Source of the DNA: Trichomonas vaginalis G3
Lineage: Eukaryota > Parabasalia > Trichomonadida > Trichomonadidae
DNA length: 64,000 nucleotides
Direction of reading: 5' to 3'
Assembly (NCBI RefSeq): GCF_026262505.1
Contig: NC_067208.1
Coordinates: 5,899,962-5,963,961 of the forward strand
Shown piece after piece: positions 19,325 through 29,384 of the stretch; positions within the stretch are counted from its first letter, which is position 1, and the number at the start of each line of letters is the position of its first letter. The translations under genes and the position numbers were made by a program. The notes below the pieces were generated by a model, which was not told where the DNA came from, made no database searches, and saw only the letters and a list, made by a program, of their open reading frames with translations.

Positions 19325-21025
19325 TTAAAGCTTTTGATCAAGAAATCCAGATTTGATCAAATCAATCGCTTGATCAAGTAAATCATGTTTGCTGGTATCA
19401 ATAGTAAATGATTTAGCATTTTCCGGTTGCTGTGGATACTCAGGAGAATCACAGTATCCGCAAATTGGGCAATAATACTCTCCATTGTGTTCTTTTGCAC
19501 ATTTATCATGAACAATGTGGTTGCACATAAATGCGATGAAGTTCTTATCAAGTCTTTGCTTGCAAATCGAACAGCCATCGTGCATATCGAACTGAATATC
19601 TTTTTCTTCGAGTTTCAAGATTTCCTGGTCGATATCATTCAGTTCTTGTCTTAAATCTTTGTTATATGCTTTTTGCTTCTCAATTTCCTTTTGAATCTTC
19701 GTATATTCCGCAATTAGCTCATCTCTGACCAAACTTAGCGGTGTTTGGATGTTTGAAAGGTTCTTTACAAGAGAAGCCAATGGCATGGTCCTTGAGGCGT
19801 TTTCTATAACCTTTCTCATGAAATCCAAACCTTCCTGGTTCTGAATCAAAGCGTTCCAGCCTTCTGGTTGCGAGAAATATTCGAATATTTCAACCCAATC
19901 CTCATCAGGTATCTTTTGGCAGTGTAAACACCATTCTTTCAGATATTGACTTTCTCTATTAGCAATTAAAAGAGTTGTGATATCGTGGAGACGTCCTTGG
20001 AGTTCGAGAATCAATATCATGCCCTTTGTGAACTTCGATTCTGCACAGATTCTTAATAAGAAATCTGGATCGTATTTTATTCGTTCGTTCTTGATATATT
20101 CGACGGCAAGTTGTTCTGTGGCTATTTTAGGAAGCCCGAAGAACTCGGATTTGATTTCTCCTTTCTTTGGAATGACCATTGCGATTAAAGTTGTTCCGAA
20201 AACAGAAGGAAGTGGATATCCGACTATTGACTTGAGGAATTTAAAGCAGCACTCAGGCTGGGATTGGAAAAGCTTTAGATAGTCCTCATCTTTTCCTTTT
20301 CTCGAAGAAGTCCAAATATCTTTGGCAACTTGTATAATAATCTCGTGGGTTTTCTCATCGTTCTTTAATAGAGTCGGGCCGAAGTCCATCAACATTTTTC
20401 GGCCAATATCAGAATTGGATGATTTTTGTAGATGTTTTGCAGCAGCAACATAGTCTTTTTGGTATGTAATCAGTAAATAAACAATATGCTGTGGTGAATC
20501 AATGATCCAAGCAATTTCTAAAGCTTCTTTTTCCATTTCATTTTCAAGTAAAGATTCAATTGCAGCTCCGGCATCGAAATTCCTAATTAGAAGATTATCG
20601 TCGTCATTCTGAGAATTTTGTTTTGCTTCGCGAAGAAGATTAATAAATTCTTCAAGTTTATTCTTTGCATCGTGGTTTCTAAATAGCAAAAATAGAAGTC
20701 CTGTATGCGATTTATTTGCAAAACCTTCTTTGTGAAGTTCAATCAGATAGTTTGTCAGGTGAATTGAAAGATGAGGAACATTAAAATGCCATAAAACGAT
20801 TGATGGGTCAACAAAGCCAATTGTCTCGATATATAAGTGGATAGATTGTTCATATTCACGTTTGTTGAAGAATGAAAGGGCGTTTGTAGCGCATTCTTGA
20901 GCAAGTTTCGTAACTCTTGATGTATCGAGTTTTTCGGCTTGGCAGGCGCGTAAAGCTTGAAGATATTTGTTGTTTGCTAATAGTTTTTCGATATGATCAG
21001 GTAGTTTAGTATCATCTGGGAGCAT
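19325..21025 (-). CDS. Vps11-like RING-finger vacuolar sorting protein
   Basis: 566-residue protein matching the alpha-solenoid and RING half of Vps11, a core subunit of the HOPS and CORVET tethers that act in endosome and lysosome fusion. Family-like text is LYIETIGFVDPSIVLWHFN, followed by a HKEGFANKSHTGLL-type turn and KNKLEEFI near residues 80-140. A long helical region ends in a coiled coil (SLVRDELIAEYTKIQKEIEK to about residue 475) and a C-terminal RING from Cys485: CSICKQRL, FMCNHIVHDKC, YYCPICGY. Typical Vps11 proteins exceed 900 residues and begin with a beta-propeller of about 350 residues. Here the start at 21025 skips it, and no propeller-like frame is visible upstream. It is either a reduced trichomonad form or one whose propeller is a separate protein. 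Confidence 0.82.
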   Translation of the reverse strand: MLPDDTKLPDHIEKLLANNKYLQALRACQAEKLDTSRVTKLAQECATNALSFFNKREYEQSIHLYIETIGFVDPSIVLWHFNVPHLSIHLTNYLIELHKEGFANKSHTGLLFLLFRNHDAKNKLEEFINLLREAKQNSQNDDDNLLIRNFDAGAAIESLLENEMEKEALEIAWIIDSPQHIVYLLITYQKDYVAAAKHLQKSSNSDIGRKMLMDFGPTLLKNDEKTHEIIIQVAKDIWTSSRKGKDEDYLKLFQSQPECCFKFLKSIVGYPLPSVFGTTLIAMVIPKKGEIKSEFFGLPKIATEQLAVEYIKNERIKYDPDFLLRICAESKFTKGMILILELQGRLHDITTLLIANRESQYLKEWCLHCQKIPDEDWVEIFEYFSQPEGWNALIQNQEGLDFMRKVIENASRTMPLASLVKNLSNIQTPLSLVRDELIAEYTKIQKEIEKQKAYNKDLRQELNDIDQEILKLEEKDIQFDMHDGCSICKQRLDKNFIAFMCNHIVHDKCAKEHNGEYYCPICGYCDSPEYPQQPENAKSFTIDTSKHDLLDQAIDLIKSGFLDQKL

Positions 21026-22290
21026 TTTTAAATAAATCTGTCAGTTTGTAAAATTAATTCTTGGCAAAAATGATGAGAAATTTGTCAGACATGATTTTCG
21101 AGCTGTTTGAGAGATAATTGGGTATTAATTATGACTGCTCAATTAACTATTTTAGAATTCCTAATGTTTTTCTGGCTGTGAGATTAAAGAATAAATGAGA
21201 CAAGGTCAATTTATACAGAAATATCTAAATTATCTTCGTGAGCATTCATAAATCCGCGTAGAGTTTCATATCTATTATGATTTTTTACTATGATACTGAA
21301 TGAGTTCAATCCCAGAGAGTAAAAATTAGATAAAATCTTATAAAATTTTGTAGAATCATAAAAATATACTAAAATGTCAGTACGAAATATGATCACAGTA
21401 AGTCTAATCATGTTCTGTGAGGAAAACTATTATCATTTAATGAACGATTCAATTACATCATTCAAATTATTGTCTCGTAACGATTTTGTTACCGCAATAA
21501 AGCTTTGAATGAAAACTAAAGTGTGGATGAATATGAAGTTGGAAGGAGAATACGATCTTAGAAGAAAATTAAGGAAAATAAGGAAATACCTCAAAAACGC
21601 CTTTATATTAAATCAAAGAATGTTATTCCCGAAGAGTATGGCAGTACATTTGTTGATAAGCTTTTGATCGACAAAAACGTTCTTGAAAGATTTCCGTAAA
21701 ATAGCTGGTCAAATGTTTGCATAAATTTTGGAAAAGATATATCGAAAAGGTACAAATGCATAAATTTACAATATTTTTAAAATTTGTTTTGGAAGAATTT
21801 TGAAAAAAAAATTGAGTCAAAAAATGATAACATTATAAAATATTATATTATTATATGTTAATTAAAATTATTATTATAAAATCTCTTGTTCAACTTTTGA
21901 ATGAACCATGAAAATTAGGTATAAAAATTCATATTTGATATCATAAAATTATAAATTCTTATTAATTTTTTAAAAAACGTCCACTTTTCAAATTTGGTCA
22001 GATCAGTTCAAGTCTCCACAAAAAATTATTAAATATAATTATATCTGCATCATGCAATGATATATTAAATTTTTGATTCTGAATGATTCAATTTTTGAAT
22101 AGCAATTAAATTTGAATTGAATTGAGAGAACCAATCAAATCCTTTATGAAAATTATTTCATTTTTAATTTTCTTAAAGAGATATATATGCTCCATACATC
22201 ACATTGAGTAGGGATGCTTTTCAATTTTTGAAATCATCGTCTTAATTATTTGAAGTTTTTTCTCCTCCCAATAGGTGTGATTCAAATATA
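21026..22290. other. Gene-free divergent intergenic region
   Basis: 1.26 kb, strongly A+T-rich, between divergent Vps11-like and NDR kinase genes. Short frames at 21211-21411 and 21623-21820 (minus) are not supported by composition or similarity. Both promoters must lie here, but no clear TCAYW initiator is adjacent to either start. Confidence 0.45.
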
Positions 22291-23739
22291 ATGTCGTCAC
22301 TGCCTATAGATAATTTCTCGGAGTATGAAAAAGTTTCTCTTGATGAGACTTATACTGCAGAATTACCCCAACCAGTTACGATTTCTAATACCCCACCAAA
22401 AAATGTTCCAGCTGGCCCATCCCAAATAACTCAAGCTAAAGCCAATATGGCTAAGTATTACCTGGAAAGAGAGTTTAAAAATTTCTTTTCAAGGGATAAA
22501 CAAATCCGCCTCAGAACCCAAAGAATTAGATCCTTAAGTTCCTGCCAACTTGCGGAATACAAGTTACGAGAACAGCAGAAATCCGTTAAAAGATTAACCA
22601 GAAGGACTTTTAAAGTAGATCAATTTGAGAAGATCCAAATCATCGGAAGAGGTGCTTTCGGTGAAGTTTGGCTTGTGAGAGATAAAGTTGATCAACATAT
22701 TTATGCCATGAAAGTCCTCAAGAAGAAGGAATTGATCAAAAAAAATCAGATTTTAAATACAATTGTAGAAAAGGACTTTTTAGTTCAAAACGATAATCCG
22801 TGGTCTGTACAATTATATTTCTCATTCCAAGACCCTAAGAACTTATATTTAGTCATGGAATTTCTTCCAGGCGGAGATTTAATGAATTTATTAGTTCGCA
22901 GAAGCGTATTAACAGAGACAGAAACGCGCTTTTTAATTGCTGAAGCAGTCCTTGCAATCCACTGCGTTCACATGCAAGGATTTATTCATCGTGATATCAA
23001 ACCTGACAATTTATTGTTGACCAAAGAAGGTCATGTCAGGCTTACTGATTTCGGTCTTAGTACGAAGATAAACCGATATAGTGACCCCATTGTTAGTCTT
23101 ATTGACAAAATTACAGATGCATTTAACGACTTCTCAGGAAATACCGTCGATATGCCTTACCACCAGAAGTACAACAAGCTTGTTTGCTCAGCTGTTGGTA
23201 CTACTGACTACATCGCTCCAGAGGTTTTGATGAAAAAATCTTATGGACCGAGCGTTGACTATTGGTCAGTTGGTGCGATCATGTTTGAAATGTTATTTGG
23301 TTATGCCCCATTTTTGTCGCAGAATCCGCAACTTACAGCTTCAAAAATCATTCATTTTGAACAATCTCTTATTTTCCCACCAACTCCTTACGTTTCGACA
23401 GAAGCAATCTCTCTTATGCGTGGTTTACTTACAGATGCCGATCATCGCTTGACATTCGAAGAAATCAAGCAGCATCCTTTCTTTTTAGGTCTTGACTGGG
23501 ATAACTTAAACAAGTCCGAATCCCCTTGTATCCCTGAGATATCAGGAGATTTGGATACTTCTCATTTTGACAATTTTGAACCACTCCCTGAAGAACAAGA
23601 CTCAAATACCTCTTCGGAGAGCGAAAAGGAGTTCGAAGATCTTGCAAATATTGCATTTATGGGCTTTCAATACAATAAAAAGGCAAACGATCTTCTAAAA
23701 CCAAATCCTAATATCCATGAAGATAATGTTGTTGAGTAA
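22291..23739 (+). CDS. AGC protein kinase, NDR/LATS family
   Basis: 482-residue Ser/Thr kinase of the NDR/LATS group, which with Mob proteins controls cell polarity, mitotic exit and morphogenesis. An N-terminal region with basic helices (about 45-105: KANMAKYYLEREFKNFF, then LREQQKSVKRLTRRTFKVD) fits the Mob-binding segment. The kinase domain runs from Gly119 (GRGAFGEVWLV) through the YAMKVLKK lysine, HRDIKPDN (His233-Asp235), the Asp253 DFG, and a long insert before CSAVGTTDYIAPEVL. That insert between DFG and APE is diagnostic of NDR kinases. The C-terminal hydrophobic motif reads FMGFQY. All catalytic residues are present, so it should be active. Confidence 0.95.
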   Translation: MSSLPIDNFSEYEKVSLDETYTAELPQPVTISNTPPKNVPAGPSQITQAKANMAKYYLEREFKNFFSRDKQIRLRTQRIRSLSSCQLAEYKLREQQKSVKRLTRRTFKVDQFEKIQIIGRGAFGEVWLVRDKVDQHIYAMKVLKKKELIKKNQILNTIVEKDFLVQNDNPWSVQLYFSFQDPKNLYLVMEFLPGGDLMNLLVRRSVLTETETRFLIAEAVLAIHCVHMQGFIHRDIKPDNLLLTKEGHVRLTDFGLSTKINRYSDPIVSLIDKITDAFNDFSGNTVDMPYHQKYNKLVCSAVGTTDYIAPEVLMKKSYGPSVDYWSVGAIMFEMLFGYAPFLSQNPQLTASKIIHFEQSLIFPPTPYVSTEAISLMRGLLTDADHRLTFEEIKQHPFFLGLDWDNLNKSESPCIPEISGDLDTSHFDNFEPLPEEQDSNTSSESEKEFEDLANIAFMGFQYNKKANDLLKPNPNIHEDNVVE

Positions 23740-24594
23740 AATATGTTGTTTATCATTCAAAAATTACTATTCTTTATATAAACTGAGTTAACTCTTCAAA
23801 AATAATTTATAAAAATAATTTATGATTAAAATCGAAATTTTCTATGGCAGTCCCAACGGGAACCGCGGTAATTTACCGAGGTTTCCGCACACCGGTTCCT
23901 TTTTTTTAGGAATTTTTTAGATTAAAAAATATGCTTTGTAAATCATTTTTTGTAAATCGGCAAAAATTTGGAAATATTCTGACGACAATAAATCTGGGAA
24001 TAGTATTTGAAATACGAGAACAACCTATTTAAAAGTGTTTCGCTCGATTTTGTATAATTTCAAATTTTCGCATATAGCTTTCCGTGAATTACCGTGATTT
24101 TACCGCCACATCAATAGTTTACGACACTTTTCCCGTAAATTGAGTAGTTTACTGCACTTTTTCCGTAAAATTGAGTTACGGGAATCCGTAAGATTACCGT
24201 ACCTCACTTCTAGTTGAAAATAGCATTAGTATATAATAAATAGATATATTATTCATATTTTTGATTTTGAATTACGGAAAAAGTGAGTTCAGAACTTCCA
24301 ATTATTATTTGATTAATTATGTTAAAAATACTATAAGGAATTAAAATACATAATGTTGAAATTTGAATTACGGAAAAAGTGAGGGTGAAAGTGAAGTGAA
24401 AAAGTAAGATATTTTTTGTTGAAATAATCATAGTTGTACAATTTTGAAACTATATGTAAAGCTATAAATTGAATAAATTCAAAAACAAAAATTGTTTATT
24501 CTTATTAATAAATTTATATTAATCAATATTTGAACAACCCGTAATTAAAATTGAATTCCTCTTAAAATTTAATCCATACGTTAATTTTTAATTT

Positions 24595-25410
24595 GCTCGG
24601 CGAATGCCGAGCTTCCCTACTTCTCTTGTCATTCCTTCAAAAACTCTAATCTCATCGCACTTACAAACATCATGATTTGATGTATTGTCGAGAAATCTTA
24701 GACTTGTTTGTCATTTGATTATAGCATTTGAAAGTCATCTCGAAAATCGATTAACAAGACAATTTCCCAAACATCTACATACAAGTAGATGATGGTAAAC
24801 CCATTAGAGTTGTTTTTCTATGATTCCTCCAATCTTATGATGAGAAAAATCATATCAAAACAGCTCTAATCGAACATTCTACACAGCTTAGCATCCAGCT
24901 AGTTCCAAGTAATGCGATTACAACATCAACGGCCAAAGCCTTTCAGAGTCCTTTAGTCATTTCTTCTCATCTCAATGTGAAGTGGCCCCAAACGAACTAC
25001 AAGCTGACGTTACAACGCATTACAACCCGGTTAATACGAGCATATACATTAGAGCTGCTTTGTTATGATCTCCCTCATCAATTGATGAGAGATCTCATTA
25101 TGAAGCAGCTCCAATCGAACTAAAAACCTACATACAAATGAGTGAAAACAAACTCATTAGAGTTGTGTTGCTTTGATTTCTCTCATCAGAAGATGAGAGA
25201 TACCAGAACAAAACAACTCTAATCAAACTTTCTACACAACTCAGCACAGTATCAATGCAAAGTAATGCGTCTGTATCGTTAACAAGCAAAGTTGTTTCGG
25301 GTCCTTCCATTTTGGAAGAATTCGGAACAACTTTGCGAATTGATAGTGTAAACCCATATACATGAAAGCGTGCATGCATAAAGACAGGTATTGTCAGCAA
25401 TGACTACCTG
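24595..25410. repeat. Array of hairpins within repeat copy A
   Basis: A 68-bp hairpin module occurs three times: 24803-24870, 25048-25115 and 25156-25223. Each starts ATTAGAG(T/C)TG and closes with the complementary CAGCTCCAAT or CAACTCTAAT type arm, with an inner stem around TCATC/GATGA. Other stems are GCTCGGCGAATGCCGAGC (24595-24612), CATCTACATACAAGTAGATG (about 24772-24791), GCAAAGTTGTT with its complement (25286-25336) and CAGGTA..TACCTG (25384-25410). The same array occurs in copy B at about +5,540. Such density of stems without coding potential suggests a folded RNA or foldback DNA. Confidence 0.8.
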
Positions 25411-25560
25411 CCCAGCTATGAGTGATCAGAGAATTACCATCTCAGGCTTTTTGAGAACGTTTCAGCCAGGACCCTCGTATGTTGACTGTGAGAAAGGCAT
25501 CCTTTATCTGAAATAGATGCTTTTCCAACAATCAAATTCGAAGATCTTCGACGTTGTTGT

Positions 25561-25643
25561 AAAAGAGAAGGAGAAGGAAAGAAGAGGAAGGAGAGGAAGA
25601 AGGAAAGGAAAAGAAGAAGAAGAAAAAAGAAAAAAAAGAAGGA
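25561..25643. repeat. Pure purine tract in repeat copy A
   Basis: 83 consecutive A/G bases on the plus strand near the right end of the element (repeated in copy B at about 31100-31187 with two extra A residues). Polypurine tracts can form triplex DNA; a role here is unknown. Confidence 0.85.
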
Positions 25644-25758
25644 CATATTAAATATAATGCGCACTTAATAGTGCCGAGGCGGCGGAGCCCCCGAGGCGCG
25701 ATTTTTTTGACCCTATATTACCGCACGGCAATGTTTTTCTCGATTTTGTACAGCCCTA

Positions 25759-26130
25759 AAATTTTCTAATATAGTTAGATTATTCACCTAATATAAAACT
25801 AAATTAGAGATCTGAAATTTTCCAAATTTTTCTTGAATTTACTATTTTAATGATTTTTTGCTAGAAAATGAATTTCGTTTTTCCAAAAATGAAAAAAATT
25901 TGGAATTTTTCGAAGTTGATTTTACTGTTTATTGGACTAATTTCTTAAAAATATGACAGAGTTACTTTGAATTCCTTGAATTTAAATAAAATATTGAAAA
26001 AATCTACCTAATTTCTTATGTATTCAAGCATAGACAAGAGGGACATATCACAAAATACAAAAATGATATAAAAACATTCAACGTATAACATATTTTATTG
26101 ACAATAAAAACAAATAAGAAAGAATTTAGA
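25759..26130. other. Spacer between repeat copy A and HECT gene
   Basis: 370 bp A+T-rich, no features recognised apart from the HECT gene 3' flank. Confidence 0.45.
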
Positions 26131-28290
26131 TTAATCATAACCAAACTGCATATTGTCGATGTTAGAAATAGCATACAGTAGCTTTTCACGCAAGATTTCT
26201 TTAGTTGGATAGTCAGGGATCTTGATTCTTCTCATGCAAGTCTTTGCAGTTGGGAAAGCTTCAAGATTTTGGTCTCCTTTATCTAAGCTAATCTTAGGAT
26301 TGAGTTTCTTCAAGTCGTTTTGAGGGAATTTTTGAGATCCGGTAACAAATTTTAGGAAATTTTGGAAAGTTTCTTGATCAAATTCCGCTAATATCTCAAA
26401 TAGCCATTTTTGAATATTAGGCGTTACACCTTGCGAACAATCAATGCTCTCTCTTAGATCTTCAATTGTATAATTGTATTTGTTGTTTCCACAAATGATT
26501 TGCTTTAATTCTTCAGATGAAAACAATTTTAATGCACTTGGAGCCATAACAGTACCAAAGCCTTGGATAAAATCTTCAAGAACATATTTGAAATAATTTT
26601 CAACCTTGAATTGTTCTAAAACATATTGACAATTTTCTTCAGTAATATCTCCATCACCAAGGTTAAAGGTAGCAAGATCACATCCAATCAATTTCTCGGG
26701 ATTATTGAACATATTTGCATAACTTTTATCAATTTCAGTCCAATCGAATCTTTCTCCACAAAGTAACTTGAAGAATGCATCACAAAATGCATCATTTATT
26801 GTAGCTTGCATAATTATTGTCTTTGCAATTAAAATACCAAATTCTTTCATGTTTTTTGCACCATGGATAGGCATATATCCCATCTCATATTTTCTAAATG
26901 TCTGATCTCTCTGTAGAAATTCATTTGTTAGTGAAAAAATGAATTCTCTCGAAGGACCACTTCCGATACCGGCTTCGCCATAGAATTTACAGTCCCAATT
27001 CAAAGTTCCTGGACCACAATGCTTCAGAATTTTCAATCCGTCTTCAAAAATCTTATCTTTTCGGACAATAATAGAAGCTTTGTATTCGGAACCCTTCTCA
27101 GATAGCGCGTGATCAACACTTATGTACTTGATATTGAGGAAACTGTATCTTGTATCGTATGAAAATAAAAATGGATATTGATAAATCAACCGAGATATAG
27201 GATGTAAAGAACAAATCGTTGATTTAACATTTTTTTCGATTTTATCTCTTGCAAACGTATCAAGTTTTTCATTTATCAAATATTTTTTGGTTTTGTAGTA
27301 GTATTCACGGATTTTGAAGTGAACTGCAGCAAGAAATGGATCAGACACTCCAATGGGCTCAGTTCTGATGTATTTTTCGTTATCTTTTGCAGGTTTAAGT
27401 TTTAAATGAATATCATTGCAATCTTCATTCAATGCAAATACTGCTTCTAATAAAGTATCATATTGGGTAAATGGAACCTTTTTCTCGTTGAGATAAATAA
27501 AAAATTTCGGTATAACACCTGTTTCATGCAAAATATTAGTAATTCTTGGAATAGCAACTCCAGTTTCTGATTTAGGATAATCAACAATGTCTTTACAGTG
27601 CTTTTCCCAAGTATCTTGTAAAATTGAATGATTTATTAATTTCTTTGTGGTTAAATACTTGAAAACAACTGATGATAGATCAGAATTATAGGGAAATTTC
27701 GATAAAATTTCTTTTGATTCATTGATTGAAATTTTGACATTCAAATTTGGATATGCTTTCTCGGCATCATACTCTCTACCAGTCATTTCATTTTGAATAG
27801 TGGTTAGCAAAAAATCTAGTAGTTTGTTAAATTTGTCACGAATTTCTTTATCTTCAGAATCACTTGGTTTTGTAATAGGATTTAATAACAATTCATGTAT
27901 ATCGACTAGAGGTAATTTTTCTTGGTTTAGAAGTGTGTTATAAAACCTTGATAAAAAATCATTTGGATTAATTATTCTTTGGTTGGTAAACATCTTGAAC
28001 ACATCTTTGACTCCTGATTCTATGATGATATCTGGGTATTTTTTAACTAGATTGAGGATTGTTTGAAAAATAAAAGATAAACTCGTAAAAGAAATATAAT
28101 TAATATCAACACTTCGCAGATTTTTTATAAATTCGTATATTGTCTGCTTCAAATCTTCATCTTCTAAAGATGTGCACAAAATAGAAAAGAAATCATCTAA
28201 AATTGCTCCATCCTTCAATTGCAGATATTCCTCTAGGATAGGAATCTTGTTAATGAGATCTTGAAATTGAATCTTATCTTTTTGTTGCAT
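26131..28290 (-). CDS. HECT-domain E3 ubiquitin ligase
   Basis: 719-residue HECT ligase that accepts ubiquitin from an E2 onto its own cysteine before passing it to substrates. The C-terminal half (about 380-719) is the HECT domain: DCKFYGEAGIGSGPSREFIF marks the N-lobe, KNMKEFGILIAKTIIMQ follows, and the C-lobe ends with SQKFPQNDLKKLNP and FPTAKTCMRRIKIPDYPT, with catalytic Cys685, followed by the usual LREKLLYAI helix. The N-terminal 380 residues are helical and unrecognised; no ubiquitin-associated, WW or ankyrin domain is visible, so substrate choice is unknown. The gene diverges from the NTF2-like gene (150 bp apart), and the pair is bracketed by the two 1.9-kb repeats. Confidence 0.93.
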   Translation of the reverse strand: MQQKDKIQFQDLINKIPILEEYLQLKDGAILDDFFSILCTSLEDEDLKQTIYEFIKNLRSVDINYISFTSLSFIFQTILNLVKKYPDIIIESGVKDVFKMFTNQRIINPNDFLSRFYNTLLNQEKLPLVDIHELLLNPITKPSDSEDKEIRDKFNKLLDFLLTTIQNEMTGREYDAEKAYPNLNVKISINESKEILSKFPYNSDLSSVVFKYLTTKKLINHSILQDTWEKHCKDIVDYPKSETGVAIPRITNILHETGVIPKFFIYLNEKKVPFTQYDTLLEAVFALNEDCNDIHLKLKPAKDNEKYIRTEPIGVSDPFLAAVHFKIREYYYKTKKYLINEKLDTFARDKIEKNVKSTICSLHPISRLIYQYPFLFSYDTRYSFLNIKYISVDHALSEKGSEYKASIIVRKDKIFEDGLKILKHCGPGTLNWDCKFYGEAGIGSGPSREFIFSLTNEFLQRDQTFRKYEMGYMPIHGAKNMKEFGILIAKTIIMQATINDAFCDAFFKLLCGERFDWTEIDKSYANMFNNPEKLIGCDLATFNLGDGDITEENCQYVLEQFKVENYFKYVLEDFIQGFGTVMAPSALKLFSSEELKQIICGNNKYNYTIEDLRESIDCSQGVTPNIQKWLFEILAEFDQETFQNFLKFVTGSQKFPQNDLKKLNPKISLDKGDQNLEAFPTAKTCMRRIKIPDYPTKEILREKLLYAISNIDNMQFGYD

Positions 28291-28442
28291 TATTTTAGAA
28301 TTTAAAAAATAAAAATGAAGACAAATTTTTTAAAAACGGATAATTGATTTACCCATATTCACATTCCTTATAATTTTTAAAATTTCCACAATTAAAAAAA
28401 ATTGGTAAAAGTGACTTTGAAGACAAAAAGTGGCGTAATAAT

Positions 28443-28790
28443 ATGAGTGTTTATTACTCACAAGTTGCAGACAGTTTTGAGAAACATTTTCTTGAATTGT
28501 CGACAAAGGCTGAATCAATACATCCTTTCTTTGCACCAAATGCTGTAGCAAAGATTTTTGACGAAGATATTCAAGGAGTAGACAATATATTAAAGAAATA
28601 TGAAAATTTATTACCACTTAAAAAGTCTTCTGCGAAGTCTTCCGCACAACCCGTCGAAAGAGGCTTAATTTATACAAATATTTTCGATTCAAATGGAAAG
28701 AAACTCATATTTACTTTTGAAATCAAAGAAGTAGATACAAAAGATCATAGATACGGAATAACAGCGAATATTATCACTAGTTATGATTAA
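28443..28790 (+). CDS. NTF2-like protein
   Basis: 115-residue protein with the length and pattern of nuclear transport factor 2, which carries Ran-GDP into the nucleus: the helical start (QVADSFEKHFLELSTKAESI, like VGSSFIQHYYQ in NTF2), a mid segment FDEDIQGVDNILKKYENL, and the final beta strands (GKKLIFTFEIKEVDTKDHRY, ending NIITSYD). The strand pattern matches NTF2, but individual Ran-binding residues are not certain by eye. It could instead be an Mtr2/NXT-like partner of an mRNA export factor. It is divergent from the HECT ligase with a 150-bp shared promoter region. Confidence 0.75.
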   Translation: MSVYYSQVADSFEKHFLELSTKAESIHPFFAPNAVAKIFDEDIQGVDNILKKYENLLPLKKSSAKSSAQPVERGLIYTNIFDSNGKKLIFTFEIKEVDTKDHRYGITANIITSYD

Positions 28791-29384
28791 TTTAAGTTGT
28801 TTTTTTATTTTCATTAATAATAAATGTCTTAGTTGTAGTTTTAATACTTGTTTTAATACATTTAATATTAGCTATTGCTAAATATGATAGCCATCCTTCT
28901 ATTTTGAATTTATATAATACCCTCTATTTCCAGGAATTACCGTTTAAGGTTATTTTTGCATCAAAAAATTCAATTTTAGCATGATTAAAGTATTATTTTT
29001 TAAAAAATAACAATAAAATATTAATTTATACAAAAGTGTTATATATCCCTTACATTTTTGTGGCAAATGGAGAGGGTAACGGCGTCGAAATTGCATAATT
29101 TCAATTCTCCTTATCTCAACGAATACAAGAGGGATGGGACTGAAATTAGGCTATTTTAATAGGTATGAGGTATCAAACATTTTCACTGATGAAAAATTGA
29201 AAAAGCTGATTTCAACTTTCTAATCATACCTTATATATGAGGTATCATATCAAAATACTGATATGTTATTACTTATGGGGCCACCCGAATGTTCTCACAA
29301 TTTGTTTGTATAGATATAAAAATAATTATATTAAATTTAAATTAAGTCTTTTATTCCTAAAATGAATACTTTTTGATATTTTTA
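28791..29384. other. Spacer between NTF2-like gene and repeat copy B
   Basis: About 590 bp A+T-rich. It contains a short direct repeat (TATGAGGTATCA.. at about 29165 and 29232). No coding or RNA feature is seen. Confidence 0.45.

Larger units (their letters stand above)
23843..25758. mobile_element. 1.9-kb non-coding hairpin-rich repeat, copy A
   Basis: This segment is nearly identical to 29385-31300 (same orientation). By eye about six small differences over 1,916 bp separate the copies, several of them length changes in homopolymers. It begins TATGGCAGTCCCAACGGG and ends GTACAGCCCTA. The ends are weakly inverted (TATGGCAGTCC against TAGGGCTGTAC), and GCGGTAAT occurs near both ends in inverted orientation, so a TA-target element with poor terminal repeats is possible. 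No frame looks coding; the 76-121 codon frames come from palindromes and a purine tract. It appears to be a non-autonomous mobile element, or less likely a segmental duplication. Confidence 0.75.

Noticed and set aside
25128-25664. Frames of 76-90 codons in the 1.9-kb repeat (and their copies at 30668-31422)
   Set aside because: They are translations of hairpins and of the pure purine tract (poly Lys/Arg/Glu or Phe/Leu/Ser). They are identical in both copies only because the DNA is.
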